Shown piece after piece: positions 24,901 through 33,874 of a stretch of 51,188 nt of DNA. The stretch comes from Bacillota bacterium (lineage in GTDB: Bacteria > Bacillota > Clostridia > Acetivibrionales > JAMNXU01). The DNA is taken from positions 1 to 51,188 of the forward strand of contig JAMNXU010000025.1 in assembly GCA_023623175.1 (NCBI GenBank). The letters run 5' to 3'. Positions within the stretch are counted from its first letter, which is position 1. The number at the start of each line of letters is the position of its first letter. A model generated the notes under the pieces. That model was not told the DNA's origin. It did no database searches and saw nothing but the letters and a program-made list of their open reading frames with translations. The translations under genes and the position numbers were made by a program.

Positions 24901-26204
24901 AAACTTCTCCAGGCTGTCATATCTTGAGGATCTGATTCAATTGTTACAGAAGCGTAAAAGTTTTCGCCAGTAACAAATACCCCTTCGGGAAATTGCAATC
25001 TACCCTTAATAACGGTTTCCCCTACAAATTCCGGCATGGCCATCACAATTCGGCGAAAATCCTCGCAGGCAATTATAAAAACATACCACAGATTCCCGCT
25101 TCCGGGGGTGAATGAACAGCTATTTGCCTGGGTAGTCACTGCCAGCCAGCTCTCCGTTATATCTCTGCTTGCGCTTACGTAGATCTCATAATTGTTGGCT
25201 CCGGGAAAGGGGATCCAGCTCAGGCTAATTTGATCTCCCGTCAATTTGCTTTCTGTTATTATAAATCCTCCAATAGGCTGTGAAACGTCATCTACGCTGA
25301 ACTTTTTCTGTACGGTTATATTTTCTTCTCCTTTGGTAAACTTCGCTTAAAAGATGTAGTTTTCGCCTTGAGGTAATACTATTGAATCAGAGTATACATA
25401 CTTGTACGGCCTGTCACCTTCAAACGGCCCTTCGACACCTATCGGTGTCACGGAATCAAAGTCCAGGTATTCCGTATTTCCGTCCAGGTTGTTTATTACC
25501 TTGAACTCGGCGTCATAGCCGGTTACATCCTCTTCATCGGCGCCATAGATTTCCGTTATAAAAGTGTAATTAGCTTTGCCTTGATCCAATATCCCGCGCT
25601 GGAGGCTGACTTTTATTTTATCATCACCTGCAGCCTGGTTCATTGGCCCGGACATGGAACTGAGATTCAGACCGGTTTCCGGCTTATCGCCTGCCTTGGA
25701 TGTCGGGGCATCGCCTGAGCCTGATCCTGTATTGCCAGCAGACTCATCGGTCTCTACAGGCCCTTGTATATCGGCCGGTACCGTTGTCGGACTGTCAGCA
25801 GGGCCAGGTATCGGGTTGTCAGCCGGGCCAGTGGTCGGCTCAGGTATTGGGTCCGGTTCCGTTGACTGGCTGTCTGCCGGACTAATGGTTGGTTCCGGTA
25901 TCGGACTCGGTGCCGGCGATTGACCGTTAGCCGAACCGTTGGTTGGCTCCGGTAAGGGACTTTGTACTGTTGATGGACCGTCAGACGGACTGTCGGCTGA
26001 TACATCATCCGCCCCGGGCGCTGATCCATCAGCCGGGGCGGATGCTTCAGCCGGGGCGGATGTTATGCTGCAAGCAGGATCATCAAATGGCCCTGTGCCT
26101 CCTGATGCCTGTATTGCAATGGTCATTAAATTTCCAAAAGCAAAAACCAGGCTTAGCATTACAGAGAAAATTATTCTTAATACCTTCCGCTTGGATATAA
26201 TCAT
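21928..26204 (-). pseudogene. Large exported repeat-module protein, broken by a nonsense codon and a frameshift
   Basis: The intact form would be about 1420 residues. ATG 26204 (AGGGGG six bases upstream) begins a signal peptide (SKRKVLRIIFSVMLSLVFAF), then a long Pro/Glu/Thr linker. Two copies of a module of about 550 residues follow, each starting near the sequence KVSLQR or KVNLQR and containing a fibronectin-like part (QISLSWIPFPGANNYEIYVS) and a GYYN-containing part. A C-terminal domain of about 100 residues (CKLKAFLWDGLDSMIPL) matches the end of the protein at 33875. In module 1, TAA at 25347-25349 replaces the Glu of module 2 (NYIF-stop versus NYTFEA); the frame stays open beyond it. 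Then an 11-bp tandem duplication at 24795-24816 shifts frame; removing one unit rejoins both parts. The ligand is unknown. Confidence 0.88.
24795..24816 (-). repeat. 11-bp tandem duplication causing a frameshift
   Basis: TACGTGTAATT is present twice in direct contact (24795-24805 and 24806-24816). Deleting one unit restores the reading frame and gives a segment of 17 residues where the second module has 18. This identifies the duplication as the cause of the shift. Confidence 0.9.
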
Positions 26205-26656
26205 TTTGAACCCCCTGATTAGTGATATCTCGTCGATCCCAAATCTTCTGCCAGCTCATCTTCCGAACAGCTTATAAACCTCCTTTTATGTCCTTTTATG
26301 CCGACCTTTCAAACAGCATACAGGCCTTTTTGTTACCGGGCTGCCGTACTTGACTAAATTTTCTATTGTTATGGATTTTAAATTCCAATTAAATCTTCTA
26401 ATTAATTTATATTCCGAATAACATGTGGGCCTTCCAATTATTGATATTTTGAATACAAATTATATTTTTCACTGCGATCATGAAGGCCAATTGGACCTTT
26501 TATCTTGTGATGCTCTGAATACCAATTTATCCTTTCGATTATTGATATTCTGAGTATCCATTGAATTTTCCGTTATTAATATCCTGATTTGTAATCGATC
26601 TCTCTACCGTTATCACTTGAATACCAATTGAACTTAAATCATAAATTGAGCTTTAA
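26205..26656. repeat. AT-rich intergenic region with degenerate repeats
   Basis: No gene is seen. From about 26430 the sequence repeats loosely the phrase ATTATTGATATTCTGAATA followed by a CAATT-like end, with at least four recognisable versions at irregular 35-60 bp spacing. It lies between the start of the broken gene at 26204 and the stop of the SLH gene at 26657. Confidence 0.5.
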
Positions 26657-28510
26657 TCACTGATATTTAAGATTGTATATACGGTACAGCACGGCTGCCG
26701 CTTCTTCCCTCGTGAACATGCCCTTGGGATTGATCTTGCCCGCGCTTCCTTTTATTATTCCGGCATGGACGAGCGCTGCTATGCTCTGCCTTGCGTATCC
26801 GGCTATCTGGGTATTGTCGGTAAACTGGGACAGTATTGAAGTGTCGGCGTACATGTTTATTTTTCCAATTAAATTAAGGGCTCTCGCGGTCATTACCATC
26901 ATTTCTTCCCTGGTTATATGCGAGTTCGGGTTGAACCTGTTGTTGCCGGTACCGACGGTTATTCCCAGGCTCTTTGCGATTCCGACTTCCTTGTAGTAAT
27001 GGTCGGTTGGATAGACGTCGACGAAGCCGTGGTCCGGCGTCGCTGTAAGGCCCAGGGTCCTGATGAGCAATTTGATGTATTCTGCCCGCGTGATATTGTT
27101 TTTCGGAGAGTATGTGGTGCTTGAAGTGCCGGATGTTATGCCCTTGGCGGCAAGTACTTCAATCTCCTTTTTCGCCCAGGAGGTTGTTATGTCCGAGAAT
27201 GTTTTCCTGTTGTATACCACGGCATACATGCTCATGTGGGTGATTTCGAATACGACTTTTCCCTTTAGTGGGTCGTAACGACCGTTGGTTATCGAATGGA
27301 TGTTGCCGCTTCCGTCGATATACCAGACCGTTATGAACTCGTAATTTGCCAGTTCCTCCGGGGTGGGTTCATAATCAATTTCAACGATAACTGGTGCATT
27401 CGGATTCTCCCAGGAAACCGGCTGCCCGTCTATTTTCATGCCCAGGCTGATTACAGGGCGGTTTCCTATCTGGTTCCTGAGATTCGTATTGCTGATGCTG
27501 CCCGGGTCGATTTTTTCAATTGTCAGGGACACCAGGGATTTGCCCTGCAGCTGGCCGGACGCAAACATGTTCTGTGGCAAGGTTACGCTGGCAATATCAG
27601 TTTCAATTTTGAGCTGCGCGTTGTCATGCCGCTGCATGAAGGATGCGGGCAATTGCTGGATTACTTTGCTGGTCGCGTCAGGATCGCCGGTTCGCACGTC
27701 AATAACCGGCTGCTTGCGACCTGTCTGCAAATCCGTAGGAGCATTCTGCAGACCTTCGGTCAATTCTTCAAGAGTTATATTCGAGACCAGGCTGCCGTCT
27801 TCAGATTGCTCTATGTCCTGCGGACGAATGGCGCCCGGTAGGGGTGTCGGCGATGGTATTGTCGCTTGAGTTGGGGTGGGTGTTGGGGTAAGCGAGGGTG
27901 TCGGTGCTGGAGTAGGTGTTGGTGTAGGTGTATGTGCAGGCGTGGATGTTGGCGTGGGTGTTGGCATTGGAGTAGGTGTGGGCGTTGGGGTAAGAGTTGG
28001 TGTAGGCGTGGGTGTAGGTGCTATTGTGGGTGTAGGCGTTATTGGTGGCGGTGGTGGCGGCGGTGGTGGTGGCGATATAGGTGTGGATGTTGGCGATGGC
28101 GTGGGCGCAGGAGTAGATGTTGGCGTGGGAGTCTGACCGGATGTAGGTGTCGGCGTTGGGGTTGCAGATCCATAATAGAAACTCGTTTCTTTTACGGTTG
28201 ATACTCCCGTTCCTCCTACATAAACTTTATACAATCCCTGTTGTCCATTCAGCAATGTGTAATTGAACGAAAAACTTCCGTCCGAAGCGCTTGTTGTCTG
28301 GTCCAGATAGTCAATTTGCCCGGAAGGAGAAATAACTTTGACAGTTACCTGCTGATTAGCGCCGGAGGAAATGGTACCTGAAATAGTAACAACTCCTGTC
28401 TCATTATTTACATTAACTACAACATTGATATTCGCTCCCTGATTGGCAATCCCCGGCAACAGGCTCGCAGAAAAAATAAAAAACACCAGCATAAATGCGA
28501 GTTTTTTCAT
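26657..28510 (-). CDS. SLH-domain protein with one Ig-like repeat and a Pro-Thr linker
   Basis: A 617-residue exported protein. ATG 28510 has AAAGGAG seven bases upstream and starts a clear signal peptide ([18 protein letters not shown]). One Ig-like domain ([40 protein letters not shown] is its core, residues about 35-115) is the same family as the six-fold array at 31870-33510. A (PT)n linker of about 110 residues follows, then a domain with [18 protein letters not shown] and [10 protein letters not shown] that usually precedes SLH repeats in clostridial surface proteins. Three SLH repeats end the chain. It is a paralogue of the protein at 30224. Likely role: cell-wall-anchored structural or adhesive protein. 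Confidence 0.9.
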   Translation of the reverse strand: MKKLAFMLVFFIFSASLLPGIANQGANINVVVNVNNETGVVTISGTISSGANQQVTVKVISPSGQIDYLDQTTSASDGSFSFNYTLLNGQQGLYKVYVGGTGVSTVKETSFYYGSATPTPTPTSGQTPTPTSTPAPTPSPTSTPISPPPPPPPPPPITPTPTIAPTPTPTPTLTPTPTPTPMPTPTPTSTPAHTPTPTPTPAPTPSLTPTPTPTQATIPSPTPLPGAIRPQDIEQSEDGSLVSNITLEELTEGLQNAPTDLQTGRKQPVIDVRTGDPDATSKVIQQLPASFMQRHDNAQLKIETDIASVTLPQNMFASGQLQGKSLVSLTIEKIDPGSISNTNLRNQIGNRPVISLGMKIDGQPVSWENPNAPVIVEIDYEPTPEELANYEFITVWYIDGSGNIHSITNGRYDPLKGKVVFEITHMSMYAVVYNRKTFSDITTSWAKKEIEVLAAKGITSGTSSTTYSPKNNITRAEYIKLLIRTLGLTATPDHGFVDVYPTDHYYKEVGIAKSLGITVGTGNNRFNPNSHITREEMMVMTARALNLIGKINMYADTSILSQFTDNTQIAGYARQSIAALVHAGIIKGSAGKINPKGMFTREEAAAVLYRIYNLKYQ

Positions 28511-28557
28511 GATTTTTCTCCTTTCTACGCAAAGGTATACACTGGCTATCATAGTAC

Positions 28558-28586
28558 AATATACCACTACGCTTAATATTTAACAA
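28558..28586 (-). promoter_or_regulatory. SigA-type promoter of the SLH gene
   Basis: On the minus strand TTGTTA (28586-28581) is separated by exactly 17 bp from TATATT (28563-28558), about 50 bp upstream of the start codon. The spacing is ideal and each hexamer matches consensus at four or five positions. Confidence 0.5.
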
Positions 28587-28610
28587 TTATCATGGGAAAT
28601 AATCTAAGAA

Positions 28611-28748
28611 GGGGACAGACCTCAAAAAAGGAAAAGCTATCAAAAATAGAAGGTACAGCCTTTAAAAAATGAAATAAAACGGGAAAAGTGCTATTTTTAT
28701 ATTTTTGAGGGCTGTCCCCTTTTTTTGTTTTTTGAGGGCTGTCCCTCT
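28611..28748. repeat. Dispersed repeat cluster in both orientations
   Basis: GGGGACAGACCTCAAAA at 28611 (one mismatch), a weak relative near 28651, and two copies reading TTTGAGGGCTGTCCC at about 28703-28748. The stretch upstream of the SLH promoter is therefore largely repeat DNA, and open frames across it (GDSPQK motifs) are not genes. Confidence 0.85.
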
Positions 28749-28753
28749 TATTT

Positions 28754-28784
28754 AGGGGGGAACCCTGCGCGATGGTTCCCCCCT
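28754..28784. repeat. 11-bp GC-rich hairpin related to the one at 21875
   Basis: AGGGGGGAACC (28754-28764) pairs with GGTTCCCCCCT (28774-28784). Its core GGAACCCTGCGCGATGGTTCC differs from the 21875 hairpin core only at three positions. It adjoins a dispersed repeat cluster, as does the other. The following 300 bp to 29093 hold nothing I can name. Confidence 0.75.
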
Positions 28785-29093
28785 TTATGCTGTTTCTCCC
28801 CCCTTCTCCGCGTCGGGCGGTATGTACCTCACAAATATGAGTACATAGGCTTATTTGTTCGGTACACACCGCCCCGCAAAGAGTTGATTAAGTGCATGTG
28901 CAAATGTTAAATTTCCTGCTATTTAGATAAAAAAGTGCCTTTCTGAATAACTGGACTTTAAATAAACAGTTTTTTTGTTTTAGTTTAAATTGTGCATGGG
29001 GATAGTTTGCGTTTTGAGATTTGATTAATAAGATTTGCTGTATATTATTGTATTATTCTGATTATTTTCGTACCCTATTAATTTGTTGGCTGA

Positions 29094-30017
29094 TTAGTTA
29101 TAAGTCAGCAGATTTTCAAATATGGCCGTATAGGAAGGTTCGCTGCTTAAAAGTTCATAACCTTTCATACAAAGATTAGCGCACCCGGAAATAGTGATAT
29201 TGCAAATTTTCTCGCATATTTCCCTGTAGCTCAGACCGCATAACACTCTTAGAACATATGCAGTGAAAGCTCGATAATGATTGGTTTTCCTAGATTTTGT
29301 GATCAGGTCGGATGTGATATTAAAATTCAGCGAATTTGCAATCATATTTATTATTTTTGCAGGTGGCTTGTCTCTCAGGATTATTCTTCTGCCGCTTACA
29401 TACTGATAATCTGTATTTGTCAGCAGTTCGGCTATTTCAGCAATGCCTCCCTTATCTCTTTGATGTGTGACAAACTCCATATATCTCCTGGCAAATTCTT
29501 TTTCGTTGTCTGTATTGAACAAACCCATCATGAAGCTTTTGTCAATAAGATTCCGGGTATCTTTTTTCAACCCCAGGTAAATTCCGTATGATGAGTACGG
29601 GTATGTTTCTTCCCTGCCTGAATAGCCTTCAATGTCACAGGGATTGTTATGTATGTACGCAGAAACAGCAAATATATATGATTCTTTATCAAGGACTTTA
29701 CTATGGAAACGGTCCTGAAATACATGGCCATATCTTTTGTGCTTTCTGTTGAAGTAACACGCATAAGCTGTGTTAATGCACAGCATTAATTTTGAGATAT
29801 CAAATCCGGCGGGATCAAGTTGCAAATGCACATGGTTGCTCATGAGGCAATAAGCGTATAATTTGCAATTGAATTTTTTTATGTATTTCTCAAGAAGGGA
29901 CAAATAGTATTCCTTATCGTCGTCATCTTTAAAAAGCTGTAATTCAGGGATACTGCGGCACATAATATGATACATGTATTCCGGTGATTTTTCACGTGCT
30001 CTTCTGGAAATAACCAT
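29094..30017 (-). CDS. REP-associated tyrosine transposase (RAYT, IS200/Y1 superfamily)
   Basis: A 307-residue protein. It has the HUH motif NHVHLQL (His62, His64) and the RYGHVFQDRFHSK block. Candidate catalytic tyrosines are Tyr114 and Tyr121, followed by IHNNP and YPYSSY; all are diagnostic of RAYT proteins (TnpA_REP). The C-terminal 90 residues carry a helix-turn-helix of the DnaA type (YVLRVLCGLSYREICEKI). RAYTs are usually single-copy, lack their own flanking transposon ends, and cut and rejoin single-stranded REP hairpins. No terminal inverted repeats flank this gene, but clusters of the dispersed repeat lie on both sides (28611-28748, 30100-30220). ATG 30017 is used; its Shine-Dalgarno is weak. 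I infer that it mobilises, or mobilised, the GGGGACAGTCCTC repeat. Confidence 0.88.
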   Translation of the reverse strand: MVISRRAREKSPEYMYHIMCRSIPELQLFKDDDDKEYYLSLLEKYIKKFNCKLYAYCLMSNHVHLQLDPAGFDISKLMLCINTAYACYFNRKHKRYGHVFQDRFHSKVLDKESYIFAVSAYIHNNPCDIEGYSGREETYPYSSYGIYLGLKKDTRNLIDKSFMMGLFNTDNEKEFARRYMEFVTHQRDKGGIAEIAELLTNTDYQYVSGRRIILRDKPPAKIINMIANSLNFNITSDLITKSRKTNHYRAFTAYVLRVLCGLSYREICEKICNITISGCANLCMKGYELLSSEPSYTAIFENLLTYN

Positions 30018-30099
30018 CAACCCCGACAACCGTTTTTACATATTTTAACATGTCCATCGTATTTTGTAAATAGTTGTTGATTATTTTTAAAGCAAATTT

Positions 30100-30220
30100 A
30101 AGGACAGTCCTCAATTTTATCTTTTTGAGGTCTGTCCCCCAAAACAAAGTCCCCCAAAACAAATAGCGAAATTGGGGACAGCCCTCAAAAAACTGATTGG
30201 AATTTTGAGGGCTGTCCCTC
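30100..30220. repeat. Four dispersed repeats between RAYT and the broken SLH gene
   Basis: Copies begin near 30100, 30124, 30174 and 30204, in mixed orientation, with a partial copy between. They fill the space from the RAYT 5' side to the stop of the SLH pseudogene. Confidence 0.88.
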
Positions 30221-31394
30221 TTGTTAATCAGCCATGTTGTAAATCCTGTACATTACTGCGGCTGCTTCTTCCCTGGTAAAGTAGTCTTTGGGTTTGATCA
30301 CAGTTCCGTCGCCTTTTATTATTCCGTTTCTTACCAGGTTCGCTACGCTTACTTTTGCATAATCTGCAATCTTTGCGCCATCGCTGAACTGAGCAAGGAT
30401 TGATGTGTCATAGCTTGCTTCAATCATGCCTGCTACCTTCAGGGCTCTTTCTACAAGGACCATCATGTCTTCCCTGGTAATGGGCTGCTGAGGATTGAAT
30501 CTGTTGTTACCTGTACCAAGAGCTATTCCGAGTTTCTTTGCTATTCCCACCGGCACGTAGTAGTAATCCGTGGGTTTGACGTCATCAAAGTTGGTATCAA
30601 ACTCTGCAGTCAGTTCCAGGGTGGAAATAAGCAGCTTGATGAAATCAGCCCTTGTTATATTGGCTTTTGGTGTGTAAGTTGTGCTCGAGGTTCCCTGTAT
30701 AATTCCTTTTGAAGCCATGATTTCTATTTCTTTCTTAGCCCATGAGCCTGTTATATCGTTAAATGTTTTCTTGTAGAATACCACGGCATACCGGCTAAAG
30801 TGGGTTACGGTGAATATGACCTTTCCGCTGGCTGCATCGTATCTTCCGTTGGGTACTGCATGGACCTGTCCGTTGCTGTCAATGTACCAAACAACGATGT
30901 GTTCAGGATCCATCAGTTCTTCCGGAGTAGGAGTGTAATCAACTGCTATTGTTACAGGAGCATTGTTGTTATTCCATGCTATATCCTTTCCGTCGACTTT
31001 AACGCTTACCTGGACAACGGGCCTGTTCCCTATTTGTTTTCTTAGTTCTTCTGATTCAACTACCGACGAATCTTTTACTGCCAGGGATATTTCTATCATG
31101 GAAGCATCTCCATCAATTTCGTCGGACCTGAACATGTTCCCGGGCAATGTTATCGATGCTTTTCCGATGTTTATCTCAATTCTGGACGTTGCATCCTGTG
31201 AAGCCAGGAACTCAGCCGGTATTTGCTGTACATACTCTTGTGCATCTTCGATGGGCTTTATATCTATTGTTACGGTTTTAGTGCCTTTGCTGTCAGGGTT
31301 AGCCTGACTAAAGGCTTTATCCAGTGTGATATTGTCAATTGATGAAACCGCTCTGCCGTTTTCGTCAGTTGTTGGAGTTATTTCAATCCTACCG

Positions 31395-31860
31395 CCAACA
31401 GGTTCCGGAGTAGGTGTAGGTGAAGATGTGGGGGTTGGTGTAGGTGTGGGCGTCGGCGTCGGTGTGGGTGTCAGCGTTGGTGTTGGCGTTGCTGTGGGTG
31501 TCGGCGTCGGTGTTGGCATTGGTTCGGGTGTGGGTGTTAGCGTTGGTTCAGGTGTGGGTGTTGGTGTCGGCGTTGGTGTGTGTGTCGGTGTCGGCGTTGG
31601 TGTGGGTGTTGGTGTCGGCGTTGGTGTGGGTGTCGGTGTTGGCGTCGGTGAAGGTGTTGGCGTAGGCGTTGGCGTCGGTGTGGGCGTAGGCGTCGGTGTG
31701 GGTGTTGGTTCGGGTGTGGGTGTCGGTGTCGGCGTTGGTGTGGGTGTCGGTGTGGACGTCGGTGTGGGTGTTGGTTCGGGTGTGGGTGTCGGTGTCGGCG
31801 TCGGTGAAGGTGTTGGCGTAGGCGTTGGCGTCGGTGTGGGTGTTGGTATTGGTGATACTC
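31395..31860 (-). repeat. Low-complexity Pro-Thr linker DNA
   Basis: About 465 bp of hexanucleotide-like repetition on the minus strand coding for (TP)n with occasional Glu. The opposite strand gives a long open Gly-Val frame that is only its shadow. Direct repeats of 20 bp or more occur, so length variation by recombination is likely. Confidence 0.85.
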
Positions 31861-31869
31861 CAGGCTCAA

Positions 31870-33510
31870 CGTAGGTAAATTCTATGGTTTTGGGTACAGT
31901 AACGCCGGTCCCCCCGATATATACAATGTAAACACCACTTACACCTTCAGTGAGAGTATAAGTGAAAACAAAGCTTCCATTTTCGCCGCTTGTCTGCTGA
32001 TCAAGATAATCTATACCGCCTTGCGGGTTGATAACTTTCACGGTTACTTGTCTACCCGCTCCTGATGATATAGTACCTGAAATAGTCACAACTTTTGTAG
32101 TGCTGTCAACAACTGCAGTTGCGTCTATTTCTACGCTCGTCGGCGGAGGTGAAACATTGGGCGAAAAATAGGTAAAACTTACCACATGGGGAGTGTCTAT
32201 TCCTTCTCCACCAACATATACAAAGTATGTGCCTTCCAATTCTTTATCCAGTACATACATGAATGAGAATTTACCGTCGGCGTCGCTCAGTTTCTGATCC
32301 AGATAATCAATGCCGCCCAGGGGATTAATAACCTTTACGGTAACCTGTTTGCCCGCTCCTGACGGCGTACGGCCTGTTATGGTTACTATCCCCGTTGAGG
32401 GGTCTACTTCGGCGGACAAGGTTATATGGTTGTCCGAGGTATAGATAAAACTTACCATGCGAGGAGTGTCTATGCCCTCTCCTCCCACATATACAAGGTA
32501 TGTGCCTTCCAATTCTTTATTTAGTACATACGTGAATAAGAAATTGCCGTCGGCATCGCTCGGTTTCTGGTCCAGATAATCAATGCTGCCCAGGGGATTA
32601 ATAACCTTGACAGTGACCTGTTTGCCCGCTCCTGACGGCGTACGGCCTGTTATGGTTACTATCCCCGTTGAGGGATCTACTTCGGGACAAGGTTATGTCA
32701 TTGTCCAAAGTGTAGGTAAAACTTACCACCCGGGGAGTGTCTATTCCTTCTCCACCAACATATACAAAGTATGTGCCTTCCAATTCTTTATTCAGAACAT
32801 ACGTGAATAAGAAATTACTGTTGGCATCGCTTGGTTTTTGATCCAGATAATCAATGCTGCCCAGGGGATTAATAACCTTGACAGTGACCTGTTTGCCCGC
32901 TGTTATGGTCACTATTCCCGTTGATGGGTCAACTTCGACGAACAAGGTCAAATCATTGTCCGAAGTGTAAGTAAAGCTCACCATCCGGGGAGTAGCAATT
33001 CCTTCCCCCCCGACATATACAAAGTATGTGCCTTCCAGTTCTTTATTCAGAACATATGTGAATGAGAAATTGCCGTCGGCATCGCTCGGTTTTTGGTCCA
33101 GATGATCAATGCTGCCCAGGGGATTAATAACCTTGACGGTTACCTGTTTACCCGGCCCTGACGGTGTATGACCTGTTATGGTTACTACTCCTGTTGAAGG
33201 ATCAACTTCGACGGACAAGGTTATGCCGTTGTCCGGGATGTAGTTAAAGCTTGTCATCCGGGGAGTATCTATACCTTCTCCGCCCGCATATACAAGGTAT
33301 GTGCCTTCCAATTCTTTATTCAGTACATAAGTAAATAAGAAATTGCCTTCGGCATCGCTTGGTTTCTGGTCCAGATGATCAATGCCGCCCAGGGGATTAA
33401 TAACCTTGACGGTAACTAGCTTGCCCGGCTCTGACGGTGTACTGCCTGTTATGGTTACTATTCCCGTTGAAGGATCAACCCGGGCAGACAAGGTTATATC
33501 GTTGTCCGAG
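31870..33510 (-). repeat. Six tandem copies of a roughly 270-bp Ig-like module
   Basis: The four middle units are very similar at DNA level, including silent positions; for example, the phrase CCAGATAATCAATGC recurs. The outermost 3' unit (near 31870-32140) is the most diverged and resembles the single unit of the protein at 26657. This suggests amplification from one ancestral domain by unequal crossing-over. Confidence 0.85.
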
Positions 33511-33874
33511 GCGAAAGATACCGGAAGGCATAACGTTAAAAGCATTATTATAACAAGCATTATCGATATCGGCTTTTTTAACGTAATACACTTCAACCGG
33601 ATATCTTTCAATGGAATACCTTTCAATGGAATATATCTCAATGGAATACCTCCCTGATTTTAAATCAGGATACAGGAATGGATTAACATTCCTGTATCCC
33701 AATTCATTCATTGAAAATTATCACAGTATATCGCTGCTCGTTGAAGTGCCCGGTCACGCGTAATTTATTGAAACGCACAGTTATACATAACTTGTTAGAA
33801 TATACAGTACACGACTTGTTGCAAATTTTCTAAATATCCGAATACACTTGCTTGAATGCTAGCCGTCCGCTGTA

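Larger units (their letters stand above)
30224..33641 (-). pseudogene. SLH protein with six Ig-like repeats, frameshifted in repeat 4
   Basis: TTG 33641 (AGGGAGG seven bases upstream) starts an exported protein whose signal sequence includes SIMLVIIMLLTLCLPVSFA. Six Ig-like repeats of about 90 residues follow (core [12 protein letters not shown]...[13 protein letters not shown]...DHLDQ...GGEGIDTPR), then a (PT)n linker of about 150 residues, a domain ending [10 protein letters not shown], and three SLH repeats. Full length would be about 1140. In repeat 4, the DNA at 32681-32690 lacks two bases found in the equivalent place of repeat 5 (CTTCGGGACA versus CTTCGGCGGACA). The frame is lost and the chain ends at 32598. 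Repeat 3 has an in-frame loss of six residues. It could be expressed in another phase or be a true pseudogene; a sequencing error cannot be excluded. Confidence 0.85.

Noticed and set aside
28573..28869. Minus-strand frame of 98 codons containing RDSPQK and GDSPQK
   Set aside because: It runs through dispersed repeats and a hairpin. The recurring peptide is a by-product of the repeat DNA.
31326..31874. Long plus-strand frame coding for Gly-Val repeats
   Set aside because: It is the complement of the Pro-Thr linker of the minus-strand SLH gene and has no independent start signals.
33475..33711. Minus-strand frame with SIERYSIERYP repeats
   Set aside because: It is an alternative frame of the short repeats at the start of the six-repeat SLH gene, whose own start has the better Shine-Dalgarno site.
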